Source of the DNA: Senegalimassilia anaerobia JC110
GTDB lineage: Bacteria > Actinomycetota > Coriobacteriia > Coriobacteriales > Eggerthellaceae
NCBI RefSeq assembly: GCF_000236865.1
Contig: NZ_HE611015.1
Location: 25,286-89,285 of the forward strand
Direction of reading: 5' to 3'
Length of the DNA: 64,000 bases
Shown here: piece by piece, positions 27,051-36,116 of the stretch
How positions within the stretch are numbered: the first letter of the stretch is position 1
Layout: every line of letters starts with the position of its first letter
Notes under the pieces: generated by a model
Told to the model about the DNA's origin: nothing
What the model saw: only the letters and a program-made list of their open reading frames with translations
Database searches by the model: none
Position numbers and translations under genes: made by a program

Positions 27051-29861
27051 ATGGCAGGTTTCCTCTCCAAGCTGCTCACGTTCGGCGAAGGCAAGCAGCT
27101 GAAGAACTACCAGGCCCTGGCCGACAAGATCGGCGGCCTCGAGCCCGAGATGCAGGCGAAATCCGACGAGCAGCTGCGCGCGTTCACCGACGAGCTGCGC
27201 GGCCGCGTGCAGGCCGGTGCTTCCACCGCCGACGTGCTGCCCGAGGCGTTCGCGGCGGTGCGCGAGGCGTCGGTGCGAACGTTGGGCATGCGTCACTTCG
27301 ACGTCCAGCTCATCGGCGGCATGGCCCTCAACGACGGCCAGATCGCCGAGATGCGCACGGGCGAGGGCAAGACGCTCGTGTCCACGCTTGCCGGCTATCT
27401 CAACGCTCTCGGCGGGCAGAACGTGCACATCGTCACCGTCAACGATTACCTGGCGCGCCGCGACAGCCAGTGGATGGGGCAGGTGTATGAGTTTCTGGGC
27501 ATGAGCGTGGGCCTTATCCAGAACGGCATGCGCCCCGAGGCCAAGAAGCTGGCCTACCAGGCCGATGTCACCTACGGCACCAACTCCGAATTCGGCTTCG
27601 ACTACCTGCGCGACAACATGGTCACGCGCGCCGACGCCCGCGTGCAGCGCGGCCATCATTTCGCCATCGTCGACGAGGTCGACTCCATCCTCATCGACGA
27701 GGCCCGCACGCCGCTGATCATCTCCGGCGCTGGCACGCGCGCCGCCGATACGTACAATAAGTTCGCCCGCGTCATGCCCGCTTTGAAGCTCGACGAGGAC
27801 TTCGAGATGGATGAGGCCAAAAAGACCATCAACGCCACAGAGTCGGGCCTCACCAAGATCGAGACCATGCTGGGCATCGACGATATCTATGCCGACCCGT
27901 CCGGCCAGCTACCCAATCACCTGCAGCAGGCGCTCAAGGCGCAGTTCCTGTTCCATCGCGACGTCGATTACGTGGTCGTCAACGGCGAGGTGAAGATCGT
28001 CGACGAGTTCACGGGCCGTATCATGGAGGGCCGCCGCTACTCCGAGGGCCTGCATCAGGCGCTCGAGGCCAAAGAGCACGTTCAGGTGCGCGAGGAGAAC
28101 CAGACGCTTGCCACCATCACGCTGCAGAACTACTTCCGCCTCTATGACAAGCTCTCGGGCATGACGGGCACGGCTATGACCGAGGACGCCGAGTTCCGCC
28201 AGATCTACAAGCTGCCGGTCGTGGCTATCCCGCCGAACAAGCAGGTAAAACGTATCGACGAGGACGATCTGATCTATCGCACCGTCGATGCGAAGTTCCA
28301 TGCTGTGGCCGATGACGTGGCCGTTCGCCATCAGGCCGGCCAGCCTTGCCTTATCGGCACGGTGTCCATCGAAAGCTCCGAGAAGCTCTCGCGCCTGCTC
28401 GACAAGCGCGGCATCAAGCATGAGACGCTCAATGCGAAAAACCATGAGCGCGAGGCCCATATCATCGCCCAGGCCGGCCGTGTCGGCGCCGTCACCATCG
28501 CCACGAACATGGCGGGCCGCGGTACCGACATCCTGCTCGGCGGCAACCCCGACGTGCTCGCCGACGACGTGCTGCTCGAGCGCGGCCTCGATCCCGATCT
28601 CGAGCCCGGCATGCAGCCCGCCGATGAAGGCGGCCTGCCGGCGCCCACGGAGGGCCAGCGCAAGGAGGCGCTCGATATTGCGCGCGCAACGTGCAAAGCC
28701 GAGCAGAAGCGCGTCTTGGAGGCGGGCGGCTTGTGCGTCATCGGCACCGAACGCCACGAAAGCCGACGCATCGACAACCAGCTGCGCGGCCGTGCCGGCC
28801 GTCAGGGCGATCCGGGCACCACGCAGTTCTACCTGTCGCTCGAAGATGACCTTATGCGTCTGTTCGGCGGTTCGCGTATGGACAAGATCGGCGCCATGAT
28901 GGAGAAGACCAACATGCCCGACGATATGCCCATCCAGGCATCCATGGTGTCAAAGGCCATCGAATCGGCTCAGCGCCAGGTTGAAAGCATGCACTTCGCA
29001 GCGCGTAAGAACGTCCTTGAATACGACGATGTCATGAACCTGCAGCGCAAGGCCATCTATGAGGAGCGCAACGCCATCCTGGACGGCAAGGACATGGAGG
29101 GCCGCATCCCCGAGATCGTGGCCGATGCCGTCGAGGCCGTGGTGGAGGAGAACTGCCCCGAGAAGCTGCCGAGCGACGATTGGGATTGCAAGGCGGTCGA
29201 TTTATGGGCGGCCTCTATGACGGGCCTCAACGACTTCCATGTGGCCGAGGTCGATCACGATGACGATCCGGCGCAGGTGTGCGAGGCGCTTGAGGCATAT
29301 CTGGACGGCGTGGTGGCGCAGAAGACCGCCGAGCTTGGCGAGCCCATCATGCGCATGCTGGAATCGCAGGTCATGCTTCGCATCATCGATCGCAGGTGGA
29401 TGGCGCATCTGCAGGATATGGACTACCTGAAAACCGGTATCGGCCTGCGCGCCTTCGGCCAGCGCGACCCGTTGGTGGAGTACAAGAACGAGGCCTACCG
29501 TGCCTTCAGCAACCTGACGCACTCCATGTACGAGGAGTATCTGCGCACCCTGCTGCGTCTGCAGGTGGCGGCATCCGCCGCTCCGCAGATGCCCGCCGAG
29601 CCCAATCCGCTCGAGGGCCGCGTGAGCTACTCCAACCCCGAGCAGGCGCTCGGGCAGACGGGCGTTGGCCACGCCGTCGCTCAGCAGCAGGCTGCTCGGC
29701 GCGCCCAGCAGGCGGCGGGTTCGGCGCCCAAGCCCGCGCCGGCGAAACCCCAGACCTACGTCAAGGATAAAGACGATCCGTTCGCCAACGTGGGACGCAA
29801 CGACCCTTGCCCGTGCGGGAGCGGCCTGAAGTTCAAGAAGTGCCACGGCAAGGATAGATAG
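27051..29861 (+). CDS. secA: Preprotein translocase ATPase SecA
   Basis: 936-residue motor of the Sec pathway at the inner membrane. NBD1 has MRTGEGKTLVSTLA and the DEAD-like VDEVDSILIDEARTPLIISG; the preprotein cross-linking domain, NBD2 (TNMAGRGTDILLGGNP), and helical scaffold follow. An insert at about residues 520-550 (PDLEPGMQPADEGGLPAP) lies after the NBD2 motif. The C-terminus holds a linker rich in Ala and Pro and the zinc-binding SEC-C motif DPCPCGSGLKFKKCHG. ATG after GAAAGGAATGG. prfB follows after 93 bases, the same neighbour as in Bacillus. Confidence 0.97.
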   Translation: MAGFLSKLLTFGEGKQLKNYQALADKIGGLEPEMQAKSDEQLRAFTDELRGRVQAGASTADVLPEAFAAVREASVRTLGMRHFDVQLIGGMALNDGQIAEMRTGEGKTLVSTLAGYLNALGGQNVHIVTVNDYLARRDSQWMGQVYEFLGMSVGLIQNGMRPEAKKLAYQADVTYGTNSEFGFDYLRDNMVTRADARVQRGHHFAIVDEVDSILIDEARTPLIISGAGTRAADTYNKFARVMPALKLDEDFEMDEAKKTINATESGLTKIETMLGIDDIYADPSGQLPNHLQQALKAQFLFHRDVDYVVVNGEVKIVDEFTGRIMEGRRYSEGLHQALEAKEHVQVREENQTLATITLQNYFRLYDKLSGMTGTAMTEDAEFRQIYKLPVVAIPPNKQVKRIDEDDLIYRTVDAKFHAVADDVAVRHQAGQPCLIGTVSIESSEKLSRLLDKRGIKHETLNAKNHEREAHIIAQAGRVGAVTIATNMAGRGTDILLGGNPDVLADDVLLERGLDPDLEPGMQPADEGGLPAPTEGQRKEALDIARATCKAEQKRVLEAGGLCVIGTERHESRRIDNQLRGRAGRQGDPGTTQFYLSLEDDLMRLFGGSRMDKIGAMMEKTNMPDDMPIQASMVSKAIESAQRQVESMHFAARKNVLEYDDVMNLQRKAIYEERNAILDGKDMEGRIPEIVADAVEAVVEENCPEKLPSDDWDCKAVDLWAASMTGLNDFHVAEVDHDDDPAQVCEALEAYLDGVVAQKTAELGEPIMRMLESQVMLRIIDRRWMAHLQDMDYLKTGIGLRAFGQRDPLVEYKNEAYRAFSNLTHSMYEEYLRTLLRLQVAASAAPQMPAEPNPLEGRVSYSNPEQALGQTGVGHAVAQQQAARRAQQAAGSAPKPAPAKPQTYVKDKDDPFANVGRNDPCPCGSGLKFKKCHGKDR

Positions 29862-29954
29862 CCCGAAACGGCGTCTTCGAAGGCGCGAAGAAACTATGCA
29901 CTCCAACGCCCTGCACGCAAGCGCGGGGCGTTTTGCTGGTAGTATGGAATAACT

Positions 29955-31055
29955 ATGGCAGATAAAGAACTGAAAGATATCGAACAGGTTGCCCAGCGCG
30001 TCTCCGATGCGCACAGCTTCCTGCACATCGATGACAAAACCGCCCAGCTCACGGCGCTCGACGCGCAGATCGCGCAGGCGGGCTTCTGGGACGATGCGCA
30101 GCGCGCGCAAACCGTGTCGAAGCAGGCAAGCTCGCTTCGCGACACCATCGACGCGTACAACGCCGCCGTCTCGTTGCTCGACGACGCCCGTGCCGCGCAC
30201 GAGCTGGCAGGGGAGGATCCCCTGTTCGCCGAAGAGGTGCAGCAGACCCTCGAGACGCTTGACGGCAAGCTCGACGCCCTTGAGGTGGAAAGCTGGTTCT
30301 CCGGGCGTTTCGACGACGGCGACTGCATCCTCACCGTCAGCCCCGGTCAAGGCGGCCTGGAAGCCCAGGACTGGACCGAGATGCTGTACAACATGTACAG
30401 CCGCTATGCGGACTCGAAGGGCTGGAAGGTCAAGGTCCTCGACCTGGTCCCCGGTGCGGAGGCCGTCGGCCTGAACAAGGCCACCCTGCAGATCGAAGGT
30501 CGTTTGGCCTACGGCATGCTGCGCAGCGAGAACGGCGTGCACCGCCTGGTGCGCATCAGCCCCACCGACGTCAAGCAGCGCCGTCACACCACCTTCGCCG
30601 CCGTCGAGGTGCTTCCCGTGCTCCCCGACGATATCGAGGTCAACCTCGATATGAACGACGTGCGCGTTGACGTGTACCGTTCCAGCGGACCGGGCGGCCA
30701 GTGCGTCAACACCACCGACTCGGCCGTGCGCTTGACGCACATGCCCACGGGCATCGTGGTCACGTGCCAAAATGAGAAGTCACAGCTGCAGAACAAGGAT
30801 GCCGCCATCCGCGTGCTGAAATCCAAGCTCTACGAGATTGAGCAACAGAAACGCCGCGACCAGATCGACGAGCTGCGGGGCGAGCGCATGGAGAACAGCT
30901 TCGGCAGCCAGATCCGCAACTATGTGCTGTTCCCGTATCAGCTGGTCAAGGATGTGCGAAGCGGCGTGGAAACGGGCAACGTGGACGCGGTGCTCGACGG
31001 CGACATCGAGCAGTTCGTGGTGGGCTACCACAAGTGGCGCGTGTCGCAGGAGTAG
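29955..31055 (+). CDS. prfB: Peptide chain release factor 2 (unusual SPT recognition motif)
   Basis: 366-residue class I release factor for UGA and UAA. The catalytic GGQ is at 247-249 (GPGGQCVNTTDSAVRLTH), with Cys after Gln where His is usual. The codon-reading tripeptide, SPF in typical RF2, reads SPT at 202-204 (VRISPTDVKQRRHTTFA). EAQDWTEMLYNMYSRYA is otherwise typical of RF2, not RF1. The ORF is continuous from ATG 29955, so the programmed +1 frameshift of many RF2 genes is absent. TAGTAT lies 9 nt before the ATG without a good Shine-Dalgarno. Position after secA supports prfB. Confidence 0.9.
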   Translation: MADKELKDIEQVAQRVSDAHSFLHIDDKTAQLTALDAQIAQAGFWDDAQRAQTVSKQASSLRDTIDAYNAAVSLLDDARAAHELAGEDPLFAEEVQQTLETLDGKLDALEVESWFSGRFDDGDCILTVSPGQGGLEAQDWTEMLYNMYSRYADSKGWKVKVLDLVPGAEAVGLNKATLQIEGRLAYGMLRSENGVHRLVRISPTDVKQRRHTTFAAVEVLPVLPDDIEVNLDMNDVRVDVYRSSGPGGQCVNTTDSAVRLTHMPTGIVVTCQNEKSQLQNKDAAIRVLKSKLYEIEQQKRRDQIDELRGERMENSFGSQIRNYVLFPYQLVKDVRSGVETGNVDAVLDGDIEQFVVGYHKWRVSQE

Positions 31056-31213
31056 CTCTCAAGGTGCTTGCGGACGCATGAAGCGGCTTGGAGCACCGTC
31101 CTCTTGCCGGCGCAACGCCGCCGATAGGGGAGCCATGGTATAGCGATAGCGGGATGCGGGAAACCGCGTTCCCTGTTGATAGTGAAAGCGTCAAAACGAC
31201 GAAAGGACAAGCA

Positions 31214-32041
31214 ATGACCGAGCTTGAGCAGCGGGCATGCGATATGCGCATCGACATCGTGCGCATGATCGCCGAGGCGGGAAGCGGACATCCCGGCGGC
31301 TCGCTTTCGTGCACCGACATCCTCACCGCGCTGTATTTCGGCGGCGTGATGGACCATGATCCGGAGCAGCCGAAGTGGGAGGACCGTGACCGGTTCGTCC
31401 TGGCGAAGGGCCATGCGGCGCCCGCGCTGTACGCGGCGCTCGCGCATGCCGGCTACTTCCCGCGCGAGGAGCTCAAGACGCTGCGCAAGCTGGGTACGCG
31501 CCTGCAGGGCCATCCCGACTGCAACCTGTGCCCGGGCGTCGAGGTTTCCACCGGCTCTCTCGGCCAGGGCCTGTCCATCGCCGCCGGCATGGCCGCCGGC
31601 CTGAAGCTGGCGGGCAAGCCCCAGCGCGTATTCTGCCTGCTCGGCGACGGCGAGTGCGAGGAGGGCCAGGTTTGGGAGGCCGCCATGTGGGCCGCCCATG
31701 AGACCCTGGACAACCTCGTCGCCATCGTCGACCGCAACCATCTGCAGATCGACGGCGACACCGCCGACGTGTGCGACCCCGGCGACATGTGCGCCAAGTT
31801 CTCCGCGTTCGGCTGGGAGGCAAGCCAGGTTGACGGCCACGACATCGATGCGCTCATCAAAGCTCTCAACGCCGCCAAGCGCGCCGCCGACGGCCGCCCG
31901 CATGTTCTCGTGGCCAACACCATCAAGGGCCGCGGCGTGTCGTTCATGGAAAACCAGGCCGGTTGGCACGGCAAGGCGCCCAACGCCGAGCAGACCGAGC
32001 AGGCTGTGGCCGAGCTCGAGGCCGCACGTAAGGAGGCATAA
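31214..32041 (+). CDS. Transketolase, N-terminal subunit
   Basis: 275-residue subunit carrying the thiamine diphosphate pyrophosphate-binding domain of a split transketolase, an enzyme of the non-oxidative pentose phosphate pathway. Signatures are GSGHPGGSLSCTDILTALY, the motif LGDGECEEGQVWEAA and DRNHLQIDG. ATG with GAAAGGAC upstream. The C-terminal subunit gene starts three bases after its stop. The 158-base leader contains a GCGGGAAACCGC hairpin near 31153 that I cannot assign. Confidence 0.93.
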   Translation: MTELEQRACDMRIDIVRMIAEAGSGHPGGSLSCTDILTALYFGGVMDHDPEQPKWEDRDRFVLAKGHAAPALYAALAHAGYFPREELKTLRKLGTRLQGHPDCNLCPGVEVSTGSLGQGLSIAAGMAAGLKLAGKPQRVFCLLGDGECEEGQVWEAAMWAAHETLDNLVAIVDRNHLQIDGDTADVCDPGDMCAKFSAFGWEASQVDGHDIDALIKALNAAKRAADGRPHVLVANTIKGRGVSFMENQAGWHGKAPNAEQTEQAVAELEAARKEA

Positions 32042-32044
32042 GCG

Positions 32045-33010
32045 ATGGTTACGCTTGCAAATGCAGAACAGTCCCAGGTCAAGCGCGCCACGCGCGCGGC
32101 TTACGGCGTCACGCTGGCGGAGCTCGCCGGCGAAGGCGTGCCCGTCGTCGCCGTCGATGCCGACCTGACCGGCTCCACCACCACGGCCAAGTTCGCGAAG
32201 GCCGGCTACGCCGACCGTCTGTTCAACTGCGGCATCGCCGAGCAGAACATGATCGATGTGGCGGCAGGTCTCGCGACCACCGGCAACATCGCGTTCACCG
32301 GCAGCTTCGCCGTGTTCGGCACCGGTCGCGCCTATGACCAGATCCGCAACACCGTGTGCTATTCCGACCTGAACGTCAAGATCGCCCCTACGCACGCCGG
32401 CGTGTCCGTGGGTCCCGACGGCGGCAGCCACCAGATGCTCGAGGATATCTCGCTTATGGCAGGTCTTCCGCACATGCGCGTGCTCGTGCCGGCCGACTAC
32501 GCCGCAGCAGTCGCCGCCATCCGCCTGGCCGCCGAAACGCCGGGCCCGGTCTATGTGCGCATGGGCCGCGCCAGCGTGCCGGCCGTGTACGCCGACGGCG
32601 TAGAGCTCGAGCTCGGGCGCGCCTACACGCTGCGCGAGGGATCCGATGTCACCATCGTGGCCTGCGGCGTAGAGGTTGAGCAGGCCCTGGCCGCCGCCGA
32701 CGAGCTTGCCGCCGAGGGCGTGTCAGCCGAGGTCATCGATGCCTTCTCCGTCAAACCCCTCGATCGCGCCACCATCGTGGCGTCCGCTCGCAAGACCGGC
32801 CGCGTGGTCGTCGCCGAGGAGCACAGCATCCACGGCGGCCTGGGCACGGCAGTGTCGCGTGCGCTTGCCGAGGAATGCCCGGTGCCCATGCGCTTCGTGG
32901 GCATGGACGACCGTTTCGGCAAATCCGGCGAGTTCGAGGAGCTTATGGCGTACTTCGGCTTGGACTCCAAGGCGATTGTCAAAGCTGTGAAAAGCCTCAC
33001 GCTCAAGTAG
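32045..33010 (+). CDS. Transketolase, C-terminal subunit
   Basis: 321-residue partner with the pyrimidine-binding and C-terminal domains. Signatures are the catalytic-site region NCGIAEQNMIDVAAGLA, GRAYDQIRNTVCYSDLNVKI and PTHAGVSVGPDGGSHQMLED. The C-terminal Rossmann-like part runs from GSDVTIVACGVEVEQAL to EEHSIHGGLGTAVSRALAE. Translationally close to the N-terminal subunit gene, expected to form an alpha2-beta2 enzyme. The order N then C is typical of split transketolases of anaerobes and archaea. Confidence 0.93.
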   Translation: MVTLANAEQSQVKRATRAAYGVTLAELAGEGVPVVAVDADLTGSTTTAKFAKAGYADRLFNCGIAEQNMIDVAAGLATTGNIAFTGSFAVFGTGRAYDQIRNTVCYSDLNVKIAPTHAGVSVGPDGGSHQMLEDISLMAGLPHMRVLVPADYAAAVAAIRLAAETPGPVYVRMGRASVPAVYADGVELELGRAYTLREGSDVTIVACGVEVEQALAAADELAAEGVSAEVIDAFSVKPLDRATIVASARKTGRVVVAEEHSIHGGLGTAVSRALAEECPVPMRFVGMDDRFGKSGEFEELMAYFGLDSKAIVKAVKSLTLK

Positions 33011-33066
33011 GGCATCTGATAGAATCGTCTTCGTCTCAGTACATCACTACATGAATGGAGCAAACT

Positions 33067-33909
33067 GTGACGAACGATATGAGCCATGCGGCTCCCGTGC
33101 GCCCGCAAAGGCGCGCAGGCGCCCATGCTGCGCCGCCGCGACAGGTGACATCGCAGCTGTCCGCGTCGCTTCCGACGCTTGAGATCGAAGATACCCCGCA
33201 GCAGTCGGGTACGCCCGTCATCACGTTCGACCATGTGACCAAGGTGTACCCGGCTCAGCCTAACAAGCCCGCCCTCAACGACGTCTCCCTGCAGATCTTC
33301 GCCGGCGAGTTCGTGTTTTTGGTCGGTCATTCCGGTTCCGGCAAAACCACCTTCATCCGCATGCTCATCCGCGAGGTCAAGCCCACGCAGGGCCATATCT
33401 ACATCGCCGATGAGGATCTTGCGAACATGCGCAACTGGCGTGTGCCGTATTTGCGCCGCAATATCGGCTGCGTCTTCCAGGACTTCAAGCTGCTTCCGAA
33501 CAAAACGGTGTTCGAGAACGTGGCGTTCGCGCTCGAGGTAATCGGCAAGTCCCGTCATGTCATCAAAACGCAGGTCCCCGAGGTTCTGCGTCTGGTCGGT
33601 CTGCAAGATAAGCTCAATAAGCGCCCCGATCAGCTTTCCGGCGGCGAGCAGCAGCGCGTGTCCATCGCGCGCGCCATCGTGAACCGTCCTCCCATCCTTA
33701 TCTGCGACGAGCCCACGGGCAACCTTGACCCGCAAACCTCGCGCGGCATCATGGACCTGCTCGAGCGCATCAACCGCACCGGCACCACGGTGGTCGTGGC
33801 AACCCATGACCGCGAGATGGTGGACAACATGCGTCGCCGCGTTATCGCGCTCGACCGCGGCAACCTGACGCGCGACCAAGATCGAGGGGTGTACGGTTTC
33901 GATGTCTAG
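33067..33909 (+). CDS. ftsE: Cell division ATP-binding protein FtsE (N-terminally extended)
   Basis: 280-residue ABC ATPase that with FtsX couples divisome activity to peptidoglycan hydrolysis. Walker [12 protein letters not shown], signature [15 protein letters not shown], Walker [14 protein letters not shown]-loop VATHDREMV. FtsE is usually about 225 residues; here about 50 Pro/Ala-rich residues precede the core that begins [12 protein letters not shown]. Start GTG 33067 has TGGAGC upstream; ATG 33055 and ATG 33079 are also in frame. A -10-like TAGAAT lies 50 bases before. The stop overlaps ftsX by 8 bases. Confidence 0.93.
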   Translation: MTNDMSHAAPVRPQRRAGAHAAPPRQVTSQLSASLPTLEIEDTPQQSGTPVITFDHVTKVYPAQPNKPALNDVSLQIFAGEFVFLVGHSGSGKTTFIRMLIREVKPTQGHIYIADEDLANMRNWRVPYLRRNIGCVFQDFKLLPNKTVFENVAFALEVIGKSRHVIKTQVPEVLRLVGLQDKLNKRPDQLSGGEQQRVSIARAIVNRPPILICDEPTGNLDPQTSRGIMDLLERINRTGTTVVVATHDREMVDNMRRRVIALDRGNLTRDQDRGVYGFDV

Positions 33910-34810
33910 TTTCTTCTATTTCCTCAAAGAGTCGCTGACCGGCTTCACGCGCAACCTTTCCACTGCGCTCGGCTCCATCGTCACCATCTTTCTGTCGCTG
34001 CTCATCATCGGCATCTTCTTGGTGGGCGGTTCGGTGGTCAACAACGTGGTGAAGTCCGTGGAGCAGGAAGTCAACATCACGGTCTGGATCGCCGATAGTG
34101 CATCCAGCTCGGATGTGCAGTCGCTGCAATCCGACATCAAATCCATGTCGTCGGTGGCCAATGTCACTTACACCGACAAGGATCAGGCGTTGGAGAACTT
34201 CAAGGCGTCTTCCAGCTCCGATATCGCCGAGTCGCTTGACGGGCAGAACCCGCTGCCGGCTTCCATCGACGTCGAGCTGTCCGACCCGAAGATGGTTGAG
34301 GATGTTGCCGCTCAGATCGAGGCGAACAACACGTTCCAGAAGATCTGCGACAACCCCTCCGACCCCTCCGATTCGCTGCGTTACGGCGAGAAGACGGTCG
34401 ACCGCCTGTTCCAGTTGACCAGCTATGTGCGCGTCATCGGCGTGGCGTTGGTGGGCCTGCTCATTTTCATTGCGTTGGTGTTCATCAACAACACCATCCG
34501 CTTGGCCATTCTGGCGCGCCGCAAGGAAATCGCCATTATGCGCCTGGTGGGCGCTTCCAACGGTTTTATCCGAGGGCCGTTCCTTATGGAGGGCGCGCTG
34601 CACGCCATCGTCGGCGCCGCGCTCGCTATCGGCACCCTCGAGGTTTTGCGCAATTTGGCGCTGCCGAAGCTGCAGGATGCCCTCACGTGGCTGCCCATCG
34701 ACCTTTCCGCAAGCACCTTCGTTATGTTCTATGTGTTGCTCGCGGTGTTCGGCCTGGTCATCGGCCTGATCGGCTCGGCTTTCGCCATGCGTCGTTATCT
34801 GAAGGTGTAG
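33902..34810 (+). CDS. ftsX: Cell division protein FtsX
   Basis: 302-residue membrane partner of FtsE. One membrane segment near the N-terminus ([20 protein letters not shown]), a large extracellular loop (about 45-180), then three C-terminal segments including [20 protein letters not shown] and [20 protein letters not shown]. The family motif [22 protein letters not shown] follows the second segment. Overlaps ftsE by 8 bases. Downstream is an S41 peptidase, and this pairing is typical of division/wall hydrolase loci. Confidence 0.95.
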   Translation: MSSFFYFLKESLTGFTRNLSTALGSIVTIFLSLLIIGIFLVGGSVVNNVVKSVEQEVNITVWIADSASSSDVQSLQSDIKSMSSVANVTYTDKDQALENFKASSSSDIAESLDGQNPLPASIDVELSDPKMVEDVAAQIEANNTFQKICDNPSDPSDSLRYGEKTVDRLFQLTSYVRVIGVALVGLLIFIALVFINNTIRLAILARRKEIAIMRLVGASNGFIRGPFLMEGALHAIVGAALAIGTLEVLRNLALPKLQDALTWLPIDLSASTFVMFYVLLAVFGLVIGLIGSAFAMRRYLKV

Positions 34811-34826
34811 CGCTTGAGGAGCATGC

Positions 34827-36116
34827 ATGCCAAGGCATACCGATAAACTTGCCAACATGGCGGCGTCCGCGCGCAAGGCGCGGGCCCGCAACATAAAGCT
34901 TGCGAAGCTGTTCAGCTTGATCATCGTCGTAGCCGCCGCATTTGTCGGCGGCTTCGCCGTTCGCGGAGACGCGGAGCTGCTCGATACGTTAGGCCTCACG
35001 CAGCTCACGGGTACCCAGGACGCGAAGGCAAAGGCTGCGCAAACGCAGCAAACCTATAATTCACTTTCAGCTCGCGTGGGCGAGGTGGAGACCATCGTGA
35101 ACAAGGACAGCCTTGATTCGTATGACCTCGACACCGCCACCACCAAGATGCTCGATGCGTTTGCCGTGTCCACTCAGGACCCGTATCTGCGCTATTTTGA
35201 CGCAAGCCGCTTCGCCGCCTCCTCGTCTACCTCCGAGGCCTCCGATAACGGCGGCGGGATCGGCGTGCTGTTCAGCGAATATAACGGCAGCGCCTACGCG
35301 GTCGATGTATTCGAGGGGTCGCCGGCGCAGATGGCCGACGTGCAAACCAATGACGTGGTGGTTTCCATAGATGGCGATCGTAGCCACGCTTGGACCGCAT
35401 CCGAGGTCACGCAGGCCATCAAGCGCGACCAGGGTTCGCAAGTGGTCATCACTTGGAGACGCGGGTCTTCGCTTGACGACACCAAGGGCACTGAGTTCAC
35501 CACCACGCTCACCGTCACGGACCAAACGGTCAAAAACGTCGCCACCGAGCTCACGAACAACGTTGGCTATATCCAGCTGAAGCAGATCACGCAGAATTCC
35601 GCCCAGCTCGTGCGGCAGGCCATCGTCGATCTGGATGCAAGAGGTGCGCAATCCTATGTCTTGGACCTGCGCGACAACCCCGGCGGATACCTCACGCAGG
35701 CCGTTGACATCTCCAGCTATTTCATCAAAAGCGGCACCATCGTGCGCATCACCACGAAGAGCTCGGACGAGACCACGAAAAACGCTACGGGCGACGTGCT
35801 TACCGACAAGCCGCTGGTAGTGCTCGTCAACGGCAACACCTCGTCTTCGGCCGAGGTCATCGCCGCGTCGTTGAAGGATAACGAACGAGCCACCATCGTG
35901 GGCACCAACACGCTTGGCAAGGGCTCGGTGCAGGTCACCCATGAGCTCACGTTCGGCGGTGCGCTGCGCTATACGGCCGCGTATTACAAAAGCCCGCTCG
36001 ATCATGACATCGATGGGCTGGGCATTAACCCCGACATCTCCATCGGCCGCTCCGACGATGAGGACAATCAAAAGTCGTTGGCCATGGAGACCGCGCAATC
36101 CATGGTGCGTGAGTAG
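34827..36116 (+). CDS. Membrane-anchored S41 family (CtpA-like) peptidase
   Basis: 429-residue carboxy-terminal processing protease. A signal anchor (LFSLIIVVAAAFVGGFAV) at about 29-46 places the rest outside the membrane. A PDZ domain (YAVDVFEGSPAQMADVQTND) precedes the S41 fold. The catalytic Ser is in NTSSSAEVIAASL and Lys in GTNTLGKGSVQ. DLRDNPGGYL is also characteristic. ATG with GAGGAGC upstream; rnr begins directly after its stop. Its place after ftsEX suggests a role in division or wall turnover. Confidence 0.92.
   Translation: MPRHTDKLANMAASARKARARNIKLAKLFSLIIVVAAAFVGGFAVRGDAELLDTLGLTQLTGTQDAKAKAAQTQQTYNSLSARVGEVETIVNKDSLDSYDLDTATTKMLDAFAVSTQDPYLRYFDASRFAASSSTSEASDNGGGIGVLFSEYNGSAYAVDVFEGSPAQMADVQTNDVVVSIDGDRSHAWTASEVTQAIKRDQGSQVVITWRRGSSLDDTKGTEFTTTLTVTDQTVKNVATELTNNVGYIQLKQITQNSAQLVRQAIVDLDARGAQSYVLDLRDNPGGYLTQAVDISSYFIKSGTIVRITTKSSDETTKNATGDVLTDKPLVVLVNGNTSSSAEVIAASLKDNERATIVGTNTLGKGSVQVTHELTFGGALRYTAAYYKSPLDHDIDGLGINPDISIGRSDDEDNQKSLAMETAQSMVRE

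Noticed and set aside
29955..30060. Programmed +1 frameshift in prfB
   Set aside because: The frame is continuous from ATG with no early TGA.
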